Assembly: GCF_036898465.1 (NCBI RefSeq)
Contig: NZ_JARUMJ010000001.1
Coordinates: forward strand, 6,758,001-6,822,000
DNA from: Streptomyces sp. B21-105
GTDB taxonomy: Bacteria > Actinomycetota > Actinomycetes > Streptomycetales > Streptomycetaceae
Direction of reading: 5' to 3'
DNA: 64,000 nt
The position numbers and the translations under genes were made by a program. This document shows positions 33,254 through 41,141 of this stretch, one piece after another (positions within the stretch are counted from its first letter, which is position 1; each line of letters starts with the position of its first letter). The notes beneath the pieces were generated by a model that did no database searches, was not told where the DNA came from, and was given only the letters and a program-made list of their open reading frames with translations.

Positions 33254-33297
33254 CGCGCGCGCCTGCGATTGCGCGCGCGTGAACGCAGGCGCGCGCG
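33254..33297 (-). terminator. long GC hairpin in the early operon
   Basis: CGCGCGCGCCTGCG and its exact complement flank a 16-base loop between two same-strand genes. It may be an attenuator or processing site. No T tract. Confidence 0.55.
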
Positions 33298-33308
33298 CGA
33301 GGCGGTGG

Positions 33309-33818
33309 CTAGTTGCCCTGGCCGTGGTGGGGGTCCTGGTCGTGGTCGAGGGTCTTGTGGATGGAGGAGCGCCAGAAGGCGCGGACGTGGTCGGGGGCGT
33401 CGCCGGTTTCGGGCCACAGGAGGCCGTCGACGACGGCGCGGGCGCACAGGAAGGCGAGTTCGCGGGCGCGGGCGTCGGTGGTGGTGATCTGCTCGACGAC
33501 GTTGACGGGGGTGAGGAAGGGCAGGGGTCCGTCGGGGAGGTGGCGGGCGTCGAGGGGGCCGGCCTCGGGGTTGAGGGCGAAGACGGTCAGTTCGTGGGTG
33601 GCGTCGGGGTGCCGGCGGTTGGCGGGGGGCAGTTCGGGGTGGTCTGCGAGGGTGACGACGCTGAGGGCGTACTGGTACCAGACGGGGTGCCAGCGGGGGC
33701 CGGTGATGATCCAGGTGTCGAGGCCGGCGGGGTGGCTGTCGCGGTAGGCGTCGGCGTCGAGGCGGCGGGCGTTGCCGTGGGTGCCGGCGAGCAGGTCGCG
33801 GTCGGGGGACGTGGCCAT
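33309..33818 (-). CDS. phage protein, unknown (169 aa)
   Basis: ATG 33818 has AGGAG upstream. Sequence includes LDTWIITGPRWHPVWYQYALSVVTLADHPELPPANRRHPDATHELTVFALNPEAGPLD and NVVEQITTTDARARELAFLCARAVVDGLLWPETGDAPDHVRAFWRSSIHKTLDHD. A protein of this kind recurs in Streptomyces phages. Function unknown. Confidence 0.7.
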   Translation of the reverse strand: MATSPDRDLLAGTHGNARRLDADAYRDSHPAGLDTWIITGPRWHPVWYQYALSVVTLADHPELPPANRRHPDATHELTVFALNPEAGPLDARHLPDGPLPFLTPVNVVEQITTTDARARELAFLCARAVVDGLLWPETGDAPDHVRAFWRSSIHKTLDHDQDPHHGQGN

Positions 33819-33838
33819 GAGGCGCGCTCCTTCAGGGG

Positions 33839-34345
33839 TCAGGGGTTGGGGGTGATGTGGTAGCCGCTGCTGTGCAGGTACATCTCGACGTGTGCGGCGA
33901 GGTGGGGTCCGGTGGCGCGGTCTTCGAGGGGGTCTGTGGTGAGCCACCAGTCCTCGACGGCGGCGGCCATGACGTCGAGGTGGGGTCTGGGGGGTGCGGG
34001 GTCGGGTATGGGGGCGTGGCGGTCGTCGCAGTCGGGGCTGCAGGGCGGGCCGGCGAGCCTGCAGAGCAGGGGGCAGGGCCAGGTGACGTGGCAGTCGGCG
34101 CACCGTCCTTCGGGGGTGCGGGTGTGGCCGTGGCGGGCGCGGGCGATCGCGGCGGCGTAGTGGTCGCGGGCGCGGCGGGTGCGGGTGAGGCGCCGGCGGA
34201 TACGGCGCGCGGCCGCGTCGATGACGGCAAGCAGGAGGACGGCGGCGGCCGCGAAGAGCGCGATGCCGAGCACCGCGGCGGCGATGAGGACCAGGAGGCC
34301 GGGGTCGACGGGGCAGAGGCGGCCGGGCTCGTATGCGGTGGTCAT
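33839..34345 (-). CDS. single-pass membrane protein with Cys cluster
   Basis: 168 aa. One membrane helix near the N-terminus (LLVLIAAAVLGIALFAAAAVLLLAVI) is followed by a basic segment RRIRRRLTRTRRARDHYAAA. A Cys cluster comes next (CADCHVTWPCPLLCRLAGPPCSPDCDDRH). A cytoplasmic zinc-binding domain tethered to the membrane is inferred. ATG overlaps the preceding stop. Confidence 0.68.
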   Translation of the reverse strand: MTTAYEPGRLCPVDPGLLVLIAAAVLGIALFAAAAVLLLAVIDAAARRIRRRLTRTRRARDHYAAAIARARHGHTRTPEGRCADCHVTWPCPLLCRLAGPPCSPDCDDRHAPIPDPAPPRPHLDVMAAAVEDWWLTTDPLEDRATGPHLAAHVEMYLHSSGYHITPNP

Positions 34346-34596
34346 CGGTGTTCCCTGGGGTCGTGGGTGGGCAGGGCGGTGATCGCGTCGAACTCGCGGC
34401 GGGTGTCCTCGGCGGCGCGGACGGCGCGCTGCAGTTGGCGCCGGTCGTGCCGCCGCTGCCGCCATTCGGTCGCACGTTCGAATGCCTTGTTGCCGAGGAT
34501 GCCGGCGGCGCAGGCGAGGGCTGCGAGGGCGATGACGGTGAGGATGCCGAGGGCTCCGCCGAGGGCGGCGAGGGTGAACACCTGGTGCGGGGTCAT
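34342..34596 (-). CDS. small membrane protein (84 aa)
   Basis: ATG 34596. N-terminal hydrophobic segment (VFTLAALGGALGILTVIALAALACAAGILG) then a very basic helix (ATEWRQRRHDRRQLQRAVRAAEDTRREF). ATGA overlaps on both ends place it in the early operon. No family recognised. Confidence 0.68.
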   Translation of the reverse strand: MTPHQVFTLAALGGALGILTVIALAALACAAGILGNKAFERATEWRQRRHDRRQLQRAVRAAEDTRREFDAITALPTHDPREHR

Positions 34597-35234
34597 GGGG
34601 CATCGGCTCCGAAGATCGCGGTGTAGATGCGGTCGGCGTCGCGGATGATCTGGTCGGCGAGGTGGGCGCCGGCGAGGCATCGGAGTTCGGTGCAGGTGGT
34701 CATGATCCGGCCCTGGGGGGTGCGGCCGTGGTGGGCGCGGAACGTTTCGGCGCGGGGGTTGTAGCGGCGGTTGTGTGCCCAGAGGTGGGGTTGTCCGGTG
34801 CCGTCGGCGCGGGAGGTGGGGCCGGTCCAGCGGGCGTGTCCGTCGCCGTAGGGCTGGACGTGCAGGGCGAGGGCCTCGGCGACGGTCCGGGCGCGCCGCT
34901 CGCCAGGCAGCTCCAGGATGGCGCGGACCTTGTAGATGGTGGTGTTGGTGCCGGCTCCTGCGGCTTTGATCTCGGCGGCGGTGGCGCCGTCTTGGAGCAT
35001 GGCGACGATGCGGGGGTAGCGGGCGGTGACGGCTGCGCGCTGCTGCTCGGGCGGGAGTTCACGGATCCCGGGGCGCGGCGGGACGGGCACCCCGTGCGCC
35101 TCGCGGGCCTGCCTGATCGACCTGCTGCTGACGTGGAGCTGCTGCTTGATCTGCTCGTAGGTGGCTCCGTCGCGGAGGAGCTCGGCGATCTGTTCGAGGG
35201 TGGCGCCCGGCTTGCGGCCGGTGCGGGGGCTCAT
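34593..35234 (-). CDS. HTH protein with C-terminal HNH-like domain
   Basis: 213 aa. Two HTH-like repeats: TLEQIAELLRDGATYEQIKQQLHVSSRSIRQAREAHGV and RIVAMLQDGATAAEIKAAGAGTNTTIYKVRAIL. The C-terminal ~90 residues (GHARWTGPTSRADGTGQPHLWAHNRRYNPRAETFRAHHGRTPQGRIMTTCTELRCLAGAHL) resemble degenerate HNH/endonuclease-VII-like domains of actinobacterial mobile elements. A DNA-binding role is likely; nuclease activity is uncertain. Confidence 0.72.
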   Translation of the reverse strand: MSPRTGRKPGATLEQIAELLRDGATYEQIKQQLHVSSRSIRQAREAHGVPVPPRPGIRELPPEQQRAAVTARYPRIVAMLQDGATAAEIKAAGAGTNTTIYKVRAILELPGERRARTVAEALALHVQPYGDGHARWTGPTSRADGTGQPHLWAHNRRYNPRAETFRAHHGRTPQGRIMTTCTELRCLAGAHLADQIIRDADRIYTAIFGADAP

Positions 35235-35614
35235 CGCTGCCACGGGACGGGCCGTACGCCGATGCGGGTGCGGCCGGTGGTGCGTCGGCGGGCGGCGGCC
35301 TTGGCGCGGGCGACGGGGCAGCTCGCGAAGTGGGGTTTGCGCAGGATCTCGCGTTCTTCGGCGCGTGGGCGTTCGGTGGTGAGCTGGCGGGTCCAGTAGA
35401 CGGTGTCCCGCACGGAGACGGCCTGGTTGCCGGCGGGGTCTTCGGGCGGGTCGATGGCGATGATCTTCCGGTGGGCGGTGGTGAGGGCGTACAGGACGCT
35501 GCGGCCGCAGTCGTCGCAGGCGCCGAAGCCGGTGGTGCGGCGTGGGGTGGCGGGGCGGTCGTACACGGGTCGGGGTCCCTTCTGGTGGTGGTCGGTGCGG
35601 AGTGTCAGGCGCAT
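35231..35614 (-). CDS. small phage protein with zinc-binding motif (127 aa)
   Basis: Includes FGACDDCGRSVLYALTTAHRKIIAIDPPEDPAGNQAVSVRDTVYWTRQL and a later FASCPVARAKAAARRR. The CxxC...C pattern and NQAV phrase recall the 37023 gene (CDDC, RQAV, FCPG), so the two may be diverged paralogues. ATG 35614 overlaps the upstream gene by 10 bases; no strong binding site. Confidence 0.65.
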   Translation of the reverse strand: MRLTLRTDHHQKGPRPVYDRPATPRRTTGFGACDDCGRSVLYALTTAHRKIIAIDPPEDPAGNQAVSVRDTVYWTRQLTTERPRAEEREILRKPHFASCPVARAKAAARRRTTGRTRIGVRPVPWQR

Positions 35615-37023
35615 GCCGTTTCGGGCGGGCCGAGCCGTGGCCTGGCGCCGGGGCTGTGCCAGGTGGGGTGGTGAGGGTCGGACAGGTCCCAGCCGTGCCA
35701 TCGCGCGTCGAGGAGTTCGCCGGTGTGCGGGTTGAGGACCCCTTCGGGGACCAGGCGCAGGCGCGGCAGCGGTCCGGCGCGGTAGCGGGCGCGTTCTTCG
35801 AGGTGGCGTTCGTACAGAGCGCGTTCACGGGCGTGGCGCTCGCGGCGGCGGGTGGCCAGCCCTGTCGTGCCGCGTTCGGCGGCGGCCTGGTCGAGAAGGG
35901 CTTCGTCGCGCTGGAGGCGGACGTGGCCAAAGAGGCGGGGGGCGAGGTAGTACAGGCCCTCGCGTTCGTGGACGAGGCCGTCGGCCGTCAGGAGCGCCAG
36001 GCGGCGGGCCACGGTGGTGCGGTGCAGGGACGTGGCCTCCACGATCCGAGCGCGGCTGAGTCCTTCGGTGGGGTCGAGGCAGGCCAGGATGCGGGCGCCG
36101 CTGGTGCCGTGGGCCCAGTGGTGGCAGGCGTCATGGGCCATCACCGAGGCCAGCGCCACCGTGTCCACGCTCGCCTGCTCGCCCTCCATGACGGTGGTGG
36201 CGGGTGTGCTGGGGGTGCGGGCGGTGTGCGGGGTGTGCGCTTCCGGGACAGTCGCCAGCTGCACGGCCTGGGGGGGCAGGGCCTGTCCCGGGATCGCACG
36301 TGTGAGCAGGTCACGGACATGCGCAGGCAGCGCCAGACGCCACCGTGAGGGCTTCTCCCGGCCGGTTCCGGCCTCCAGGAGGATGAGCCAGCCGTCACGG
36401 GCGAGGCGGGCGTTGGAGGCCTCGGCGGTGGAGCGGGCGCAGCCCATCTGCTCGGCGAGCGGACGTACCGCGCTGAAGTGGTCGAGCCCGCCGGCCGACT
36501 CGCACAGACGCAGCCGGGCAGCCAGGTTCTTCTGGTCGACGGCTTTCCCGCCGCGCGCGGGCCACGCCAGGGCCTCCACCGCCCGCCGGACCTCGCCCAC
36601 CTGCTCGACGGCGTCCTGACGGCCGGTGACCGTGCCCGCCGCACCGACGAACCGGCCGGCCTTGGCGAGCATCGCGGTGAGCTTGCGTTCGGCGTACTCG
36701 GCGCCCTTGCTCTCCCGCAGCCGGCGTGCCCACCAGCCGCCCCGGGTGGGGGTGTAGATCAGGGCTTGGTGGAAATCGGCCGGGGACCACTGGCGGCCCG
36801 GCTGCGAGCACGCCACCGCGAGCGCCATCGTGAGCCGGTAACCGGAATCCGCGTCGTCCCGCCCCGCGTAGCGGCCTTCCGTGTCGCCCTCCAGCAGCAG
36901 ACGCTGCGCGCGGGCGCTGACCGGGCGGCGCTCCCACACCTGCACGGGCCGCCCGCGCCCAGCACTGCCGGCCCCGCCACTGCTGTGGCGGGGCTCGGCG
37001 GCGGACGCGGGCAGGGACGGCAT
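35605..37023 (-). CDS. putative phage replication/regulatory protein with winged-helix domains
   Basis: 472 aa, largest early gene. The N-terminal third (LLLEGDTEGRYAGRDDADSGYRLTMALAVACSQPGRQWSPADFHQALIYTPTRGGWWARRLRESKG) resembles replication-associated proteins of Streptomyces phages and plasmids. Two winged-helix-like regions follow (VRPLAEQMGCARSTAEASNARLARDGWLILL; GLSRARIVEATSLHRTTVARRLALLTADGLVHEREGLYYL). Position in the early operon supports replication initiation. No helicase or primase catalytic motif is seen. Confidence 0.65.
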   Translation of the reverse strand: MPSLPASAAEPRHSSGGAGSAGRGRPVQVWERRPVSARAQRLLLEGDTEGRYAGRDDADSGYRLTMALAVACSQPGRQWSPADFHQALIYTPTRGGWWARRLRESKGAEYAERKLTAMLAKAGRFVGAAGTVTGRQDAVEQVGEVRRAVEALAWPARGGKAVDQKNLAARLRLCESAGGLDHFSAVRPLAEQMGCARSTAEASNARLARDGWLILLEAGTGREKPSRWRLALPAHVRDLLTRAIPGQALPPQAVQLATVPEAHTPHTARTPSTPATTVMEGEQASVDTVALASVMAHDACHHWAHGTSGARILACLDPTEGLSRARIVEATSLHRTTVARRLALLTADGLVHEREGLYYLAPRLFGHVRLQRDEALLDQAAAERGTTGLATRRRERHARERALYERHLEERARYRAGPLPRLRLVPEGVLNPHTGELLDARWHGWDLSDPHHPTWHSPGARPRLGPPETACA

Positions 37024-37322
37024 CAGGCACCGCGTCCCGGGCAGAACTGGGCGTGCAGGCGCACCGCCTGGCGGGCGTAGGCGACCTGGGCGGGGTCCTC
37101 GGGGTCGAACTCCTCGACGATCATCACGCGGCAGTCGTCGCAGGGCGTGTATCCGAGCGGGGCCCGCACGCCGGTGCGCTCGACCTCGTGGATGTCCTTG
37201 ACGGCCTGCGGGCGGCTCAGGCCGAACTCGTCGGCGACGAACTCGGCGAGCGCGCGGCGCTCCCGCCACGCGGCCCTGCGGGGCGGCGCGGCACTGCTAC
37301 GGCGGCGGCCGTTCTTCGGCAT
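37023..37322 (-). CDS. small phage protein (99 aa)
   Basis: Basic N-terminus (MPKNGRRRSSAAPPRRAAWR), then an HTH-like stretch (ALAEFVADEFGLSRPQAVKDIHEVERTG) and a Cys pair (CDDCRVMIVEEFDPEDPAQVAYARQAVRLHAQFCPG). Overlaps the replication-like gene (ATGA), suggesting a partner function. Confidence 0.7.
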   Translation of the reverse strand: MPKNGRRRSSAAPPRRAAWRERRALAEFVADEFGLSRPQAVKDIHEVERTGVRAPLGYTPCDDCRVMIVEEFDPEDPAQVAYARQAVRLHAQFCPGRGA

Positions 37323-37557
37323 GGTCGTGCTCCTGGTCGTCGGAGTCGGGGACGGTGTAGGTGGCGCCGCACGGCGCGGTGCGGATGCCGGGGCCCGTGT
37401 GGCGGTGGCGCTGGCCGCAGCCCCCGGCGCCGTCGCAGCGCACCGTGTACTCGGTGCGGCCGGAGGTGACGATGGGGTCCGCGGGCACGGCGGCCGGGCC
37501 GCCCCAGCGGGGCGGGTCGGCGGGCAGCAGCGGTAACTGCCCCGGCACGCCGCTCAC
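37297..37557 (-). CDS. small Cys-containing phage protein (86 aa)
   Basis: GTG start overlapping the previous stop (GTGA). VRCDGAGGCGQRHRHTGPGIRTAPCGATYTV looks like a zinc knuckle. It shares 26 bases with the next gene in another frame, which fits tight phage packing. Function unknown. Confidence 0.65.
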   Translation of the reverse strand: MSGVPGQLPLLPADPPRWGGPAAVPADPIVTSGRTEYTVRCDGAGGCGQRHRHTGPGIRTAPCGATYTVPDSDDQEHDHAEERPPP

Positions 37558-37958
37558 ATCGCCTCACCGGGATGGGCGGGCTCCGTGCGCACCGCGCCCT
37601 CGGCGTCCGACCCGGGCCGCAGACGCGGCGTGACGAGGGTGACCGGGCGCACGCCCTTGCGCGGGTCCCAGCCGTTGATCGGGGGGCGGGAGATGAACCC
37701 GTACGCCTCGAGATGCGTGAGGGCCTGGCGGACCAGACGGCCGGTCAGGCCCGTCCCGGACGACAGGGAGTCGACGTGCTGCGGGCCGCCCGGGGGCAGG
37801 TAGCCGGCGTCGTCGGCGTAGTGGGCGAGCAGCAGAGCGACGTGCCGCGGGTTGTGGTGCAGGCTCGACGTGCTGACCCTGCGCTCCCACCGGTGACGGT
37901 CGAACGGCTCACGCGTCGGCACGGCGGCGGGGGTCGGGGTGGCTTCTCTGAACGTCAT
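37554..37958 (-). CDS. winged-helix phage protein (134 aa)
   Basis: ATG 37958 has GGAG eight bases upstream. HVALLLAHYADDAGYLPPGGPQHVDSLSSGTGLTGRLVRQALTHLEAYGFISRPPI is a winged HTH like those of phage replication and regulatory proteins. It may act with the 35605-37023 product. Confidence 0.72.
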   Translation of the reverse strand: MTFREATPTPAAVPTREPFDRHRWERRVSTSSLHHNPRHVALLLAHYADDAGYLPPGGPQHVDSLSSGTGLTGRLVRQALTHLEAYGFISRPPINGWDPRKGVRPVTLVTPRLRPGSDAEGAVRTEPAHPGEAM

Positions 37959-37963
37959 GCGGG

Positions 37964-38188
37964 CTACTCCTTCGAGGATGGACCGGGGCAGGTGCGGGCG
38001 TGGGTGGCGGTGATGGACTGGGTGAGGTGGGCGACGTCGGCCGCGCCGACTGCGACCAGCTCGCAGCCCCAGCGGCAGGTGAACGCGGCGGTGGGCAGCT
38101 GCAGCCACTCCGCGCGCTTGGTGTGGTAGTCGCCGAGGTCGACGTGCAGGCCGAAGAACCTGGTCGCGGGCGGCCAGGGGCCGGCCAC
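37964..38188 (-). CDS. small phage protein (74 aa), unknown
   Basis: GTG start. FFGLHVDLGDYHTKRAEWLQLPTAAFTCRWGCELVAVGAADVAHLTQSITATHARTCPG has a Cys pair and a C-terminal Cys and His, a possible small metal-binding fold. Function unknown. Confidence 0.6.
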   Translation of the reverse strand: MAGPWPPATRFFGLHVDLGDYHTKRAEWLQLPTAAFTCRWGCELVAVGAADVAHLTQSITATHARTCPGPSSKE

Positions 38189-38194
38189 CGGCCG

Positions 38195-38320
38195 TCAGCC
38201 CTCGACAGCGGCGGCCGTCGAGGCCGGTCGCGGCTCCGGCTGCGCGTCGCCGGACTGCGGGGCGAGGCCGAGGAACGCGGCCAGGAGCGCCAGGGTGAGC
38301 AGGAGCCAGATGCGGTACAC
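38195..38320 (-). CDS. very small membrane peptide (41 aa)
   Basis: GTG 38320 with GGAGG five bases upstream. Reads VYRIWLLLTLALLAAFLGLA as one hydrophobic segment, then a Pro/Ala-rich tail. It lies six bases before the next gene. Supported by its binding site and operon position; function unknown. Confidence 0.6.
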   Translation of the reverse strand: MYRIWLLLTLALLAAFLGLAPQSGDAQPEPRPASTAAAVEG

Positions 38321-38398
38321 GACGGCCTCCGTACAGGGGATGGGTGGGTGGTCCGGCCGCCCGGCGCTGGGGGTGGCTGCCGGGCGGCCGGACCGGCT

Positions 38399-39001
38399 TC
38401 AGGCGCCCTCGGGCGGGGCGGTCTCGGGCCTGCGGGGCACGAGCCGGGCGGGCATCGGAGGGCTGACGTACACGTCCCGCACGACGAACGGGCCGGGCAC
38501 GATCCGGCGCTGGGCGAGGCCACGGCGGTAGCCGGCCGCCAGGACGGTGACGGCCTGGGCGATCGCCTCCTCGACGCTCATGCCGGTGGACGCCAGCACC
38601 GCCAGGTCCCGGCGCAGTCCCGGCGAGCGGCGCAGGTCGATCTCGAGGCGCTGAGCCGACACCCGGCGCGGCAGATCGGCAGGTGGCGCATCGTGCGCCA
38701 TGGGCGACGCGCCACCCGGCTCACCGGCGCGCGCCGGTTCAGCCGGCGGCGCAGCGACCGGCGCAACCGGTGGCGCGCTTACCGGCGAGTCACCCACGCT
38801 GACCTGCGGCGCAAGCGGATCGTCCGGCGCAGCGGGCGGCGCATCGCCCGGCGCGTCCGCGTCCGCGTCCTGGCGCTCGATCTCGTCCAGATCGCGGCGC
38901 ACCGTGTCCTTGCTGACCTTCAGACGGCCCGCGATCTTGCGCTGGCTCAGGCCCTCGTCGCGCAGCTGGCGCACCAGCGTGCGCCGGTCCGCGCGCGTCA
39001 C
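38399..39001 (-). CDS. HTH protein with Pro/Ala-rich linker
   Basis: 200 aa. The N-terminal HTH (RADRRTLVRQLRDEGLSQRKIAGRLKVSKDTVRRDLDEIE) is of the resolvase/LuxR-like type. A ~60-residue Pro/Ala linker follows. The C-terminal domain is helical (AQRLEIDLRRSPGLRRDLAVLASTGMSVEEAIAQAVTVLAAGYRRG). The linker DNA (38690-38870) contains many CCGGCGCA-like repeats in several registers. It is probably an early regulator or origin-binding protein; the target is unknown. Confidence 0.7.
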   Translation of the reverse strand: MTRADRRTLVRQLRDEGLSQRKIAGRLKVSKDTVRRDLDEIERQDADADAPGDAPPAAPDDPLAPQVSVGDSPVSAPPVAPVAAPPAEPARAGEPGGASPMAHDAPPADLPRRVSAQRLEIDLRRSPGLRRDLAVLASTGMSVEEAIAQAVTVLAAGYRRGLAQRRIVPGPFVVRDVYVSPPMPARLVPRRPETAPPEGA

Positions 39002-39759
39002 TGCGCCACCTCGCCCGGCTGCTCAGCGGCGGCGGCCTTGTCGGCGAGCTGCTTGCGGTGCTCCCGGCGGGGGCCGATCAGGACGAACCCGAGGGCCTCG
39101 CGCAGCAGCAGGCCGTACGCGTAGGCGGCGTCGGCGCCCTCCTCGGCGATCGCCCAGCACTCGGCCGCTTCCGCGTCGTCGCGCTCGCTGACGTACTCCT
39201 GGTTGCCGATCTCCTCGGCGTGGTGGCCCGCCGTGATGCACCACAGCAGCCGGTCGTAGGCGGCCTGCAGCTTGTCGGCCTTGCTGTAGCCGTCGGCCTC
39301 GAAAGCCTCGACGTCGACGCCGATGTCGCCGGGCACCAGGTCGCGTTGACCCCAGTCGCCCTCGCGGTCCACGCCGAAGACGACGCGGCCCGGCTGCTCG
39401 CCGGCGCGCACCCTGCACACGGCCCAGGCCGCGCCGGAGGCGTAGAGCATCGCGGCGTGCCCGTACTCGGCGCGCACGCGGTGCATGGCGTCGAGGTAGA
39501 GATGCTCGATCTTGTAGAGCGCGCGGGAGTGCGGGGAGCGGTTGAACGGCCTGGCGTTCCAGCCGGTCTCGTCCGGGCCGGGCTGGCCGGTCACCCTGCC
39601 GTCGTGCATGACCCGGCGCAGGGGCTCGCTCCGTGCGTGCGCCAGCTCGGCGGCCGCGGCCGCGTGCTTCCACTCGCGGGCGGCCGCGCCGAGCGCGTCG
39701 ACGCCGTCGGCCAGGTGCTCGAACCACGGCGCGTTGGCCGGCGCGAGGTTGTACGTCAC
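38998..39759 (-). CDS. phage protein, unknown (253 aa)
   Basis: GTG 39759 overlaps the next upstream gene's stop (GTGA). Helical, with HSRALYKIEHLYLDAMHRVRAEYGHAAMLYASGAAWAVCRV and KLQAAYDRLLWCITAGHHAEEIGNQEYVSERDDAEAAECWAIAEEGADAAYAYGLLLREAL. No motif recognised. Confidence 0.7.
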   Translation of the reverse strand: MTYNLAPANAPWFEHLADGVDALGAAAREWKHAAAAAELAHARSEPLRRVMHDGRVTGQPGPDETGWNARPFNRSPHSRALYKIEHLYLDAMHRVRAEYGHAAMLYASGAAWAVCRVRAGEQPGRVVFGVDREGDWGQRDLVPGDIGVDVEAFEADGYSKADKLQAAYDRLLWCITAGHHAEEIGNQEYVSERDDAEAAECWAIAEEGADAAYAYGLLLREALGFVLIGPRREHRKQLADKAAAAEQPGEVAQ

Positions 39760-40352
39760 CGGGCACCCCCGACGTGGACGGGGCGGCCGTCGCGGACGAT
39801 CGTCAGCCGGTGCGGGCCCGCCTCGAACCACAGCCCGTAGACGGGACAGTCCGCGGCGTCCGCCGCGTAGCAGCCGGTCATGCCGGCCGCGTCCTCGACG
39901 GTGCCGGGCAGGGTGTGGGCGAGCTGCTGCAGGCTCATCAGGCCGTCGCCGGCGTCGCCCACGATGTACGTCTCGCCGAACGCGGGCACGGCGGGCGTGG
40001 CCTCGTAGTGGACGTGGACCAGGTCGCCGGGGCGGCACGGGTACCAGGGCGCGGACTCCAGCGCGCTGCCGGCCGCCATGAGCGCGCCGGCCTCGCCGAC
40101 GATGTCCCGGGCCCGCTTGGCGTCCTCGGCCCGGGCGAGCGGCGACCGCTGATCCTCGGTGCGGGGACGCCCGTACAGCGCGGTGAACACCCTCGTGGCC
40201 AGGCCCTCGGGCCTGCCCGTCCAGGTGTGTGTCTGCTCACCGGTGCCGGGCAGCGTCTCGGTGACCGTGACGGCCAGGAACGCCGGCGTGGCGCCGGGGA
40301 TGAGGCGCTCGATGGCCTCGGTGATGATCTCCAGTCGCGGGTCGCGACGCAT
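39756..40352 (-). CDS. phage protein, unknown (198 aa)
   Basis: Begins MRRDPRLEIITEAIERLIPG, with TPAFLAVTVTETLPGTGEQTHTWTGRPEGLATRVFTALYGRPR and a beta-rich C-half containing LVHVHYEATPAVPAFGETYIVGDAGDGLMSLQQLAHTLPG. No family identified. It heads an overlapping set of early genes. Confidence 0.68.
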   Translation of the reverse strand: MRRDPRLEIITEAIERLIPGATPAFLAVTVTETLPGTGEQTHTWTGRPEGLATRVFTALYGRPRTEDQRSPLARAEDAKRARDIVGEAGALMAAGSALESAPWYPCRPGDLVHVHYEATPAVPAFGETYIVGDAGDGLMSLQQLAHTLPGTVEDAAGMTGCYAADAADCPVYGLWFEAGPHRLTIVRDGRPVHVGGAR

Positions 40353-40431
40353 GTGCGGTGTCCTTCGTGGTGGGCCGGGCGGGCGGGACGGTGGTCAGGC
40401 ACGTCCCGCCCGCCGGCGGTCTCGGGGCGGG

Positions 40432-40620
40432 TCAGGAACTGCGGTGGGCGGTGAGGCGGGCGCGCGCGTCGGCGAGGTAACAGCCGAGGCGCTCCCACCG
40501 CGTGAGCCGGCGGAGGCCCGTCCGCCAGGCGCGGGTCATGAGAACGTCGGCGATCGCGCCGACCACCCACATCGCGACGACGGCCAGGGCGAGGGCCAGC
40601 AGCCACTCCTCGGCGCTCAT
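40432..40620 (-). CDS. small membrane protein (62 aa)
   Basis: ATG 40620 overlapping the upstream stop. One membrane helix (WLLALALAVVAMWVVGAIADVLM) then a basic cytoplasmic-type tail. Unknown function. Confidence 0.65.
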   Translation of the reverse strand: MSAEEWLLALALAVVAMWVVGAIADVLMTRAWRTGLRRLTRWERLGCYLADARARLTAHRSS

Positions 40621-41141
40621 ACGGCCGCCCCCTCGGTGCGCTCGTCGTAGGCGACGAGGGCGATGTCGAGGTACACCGCCTGCTCCCACCGGTCGAGGGC
40701 CTGCGGCTTCTCGCAGTCGCAGCGCAGGCCGTGCAGGGCGGCATGCATGGCCGCGTCGGCGATCAGCGCCGGATCGGCCAGGTCGCTGACGTCGAGGGCG
40801 ACCAGGTCGTCACCGGCCCGCACCGACCAGCCGGCCAGGTGCGACCACTGCACCACCAGGCCGACCGCGCAGACGGCGTCCGGGACCAGGTCGTCGTGAC
40901 CGGGCAGCCACTCCAGCCGTAAGAACAGCTCCCGCTGCCCCGTCGGCCCGGGTTCCTTGCGCATGCCCGTCTCGATGGTGTCCGGGAGGAACTCCATCGC
41001 GGCGAGAGCCCGATCGACCGCGTCGGCGTAGCCCAGCTGCGGCAGGGTCGCCCGGGTGGCGTCGTCCACGGACGGCCGGAAGCCGTCGCGGATGCTCTGC
41101 CCGGACGCGCCCGCCGGCCGCGCCTCCTCGATGGCGGTCAC
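40617..41141 (-). CDS. phage protein, unknown (174 aa)
   Basis: GTG 41141 overlapping the previous stop (GTGA). Contains MEFLPDTIETGMRKEPGPTGQRELFLRLEWLPGHDDLVPDAVCAVGLVVQWSHLAGWSVRAGDDLVALDVSDLADPALIADAAMHAAL. Proteins of this type recur next to the 39756-like gene in Streptomyces prophages as far as I recall. Role unknown. Confidence 0.68.
   Translation of the reverse strand: MTAIEEARPAGASGQSIRDGFRPSVDDATRATLPQLGYADAVDRALAAMEFLPDTIETGMRKEPGPTGQRELFLRLEWLPGHDDLVPDAVCAVGLVVQWSHLAGWSVRAGDDLVALDVSDLADPALIADAAMHAALHGLRCDCEKPQALDRWEQAVYLDIALVAYDERTEGAAV

Noticed and set aside
33254..33297. CRISPR-like or recombination repeat from the CGCGCG palindrome
   Set aside because: Only one inverted pair and no spaced direct repeats. 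No CRISPR array was seen anywhere in the window.
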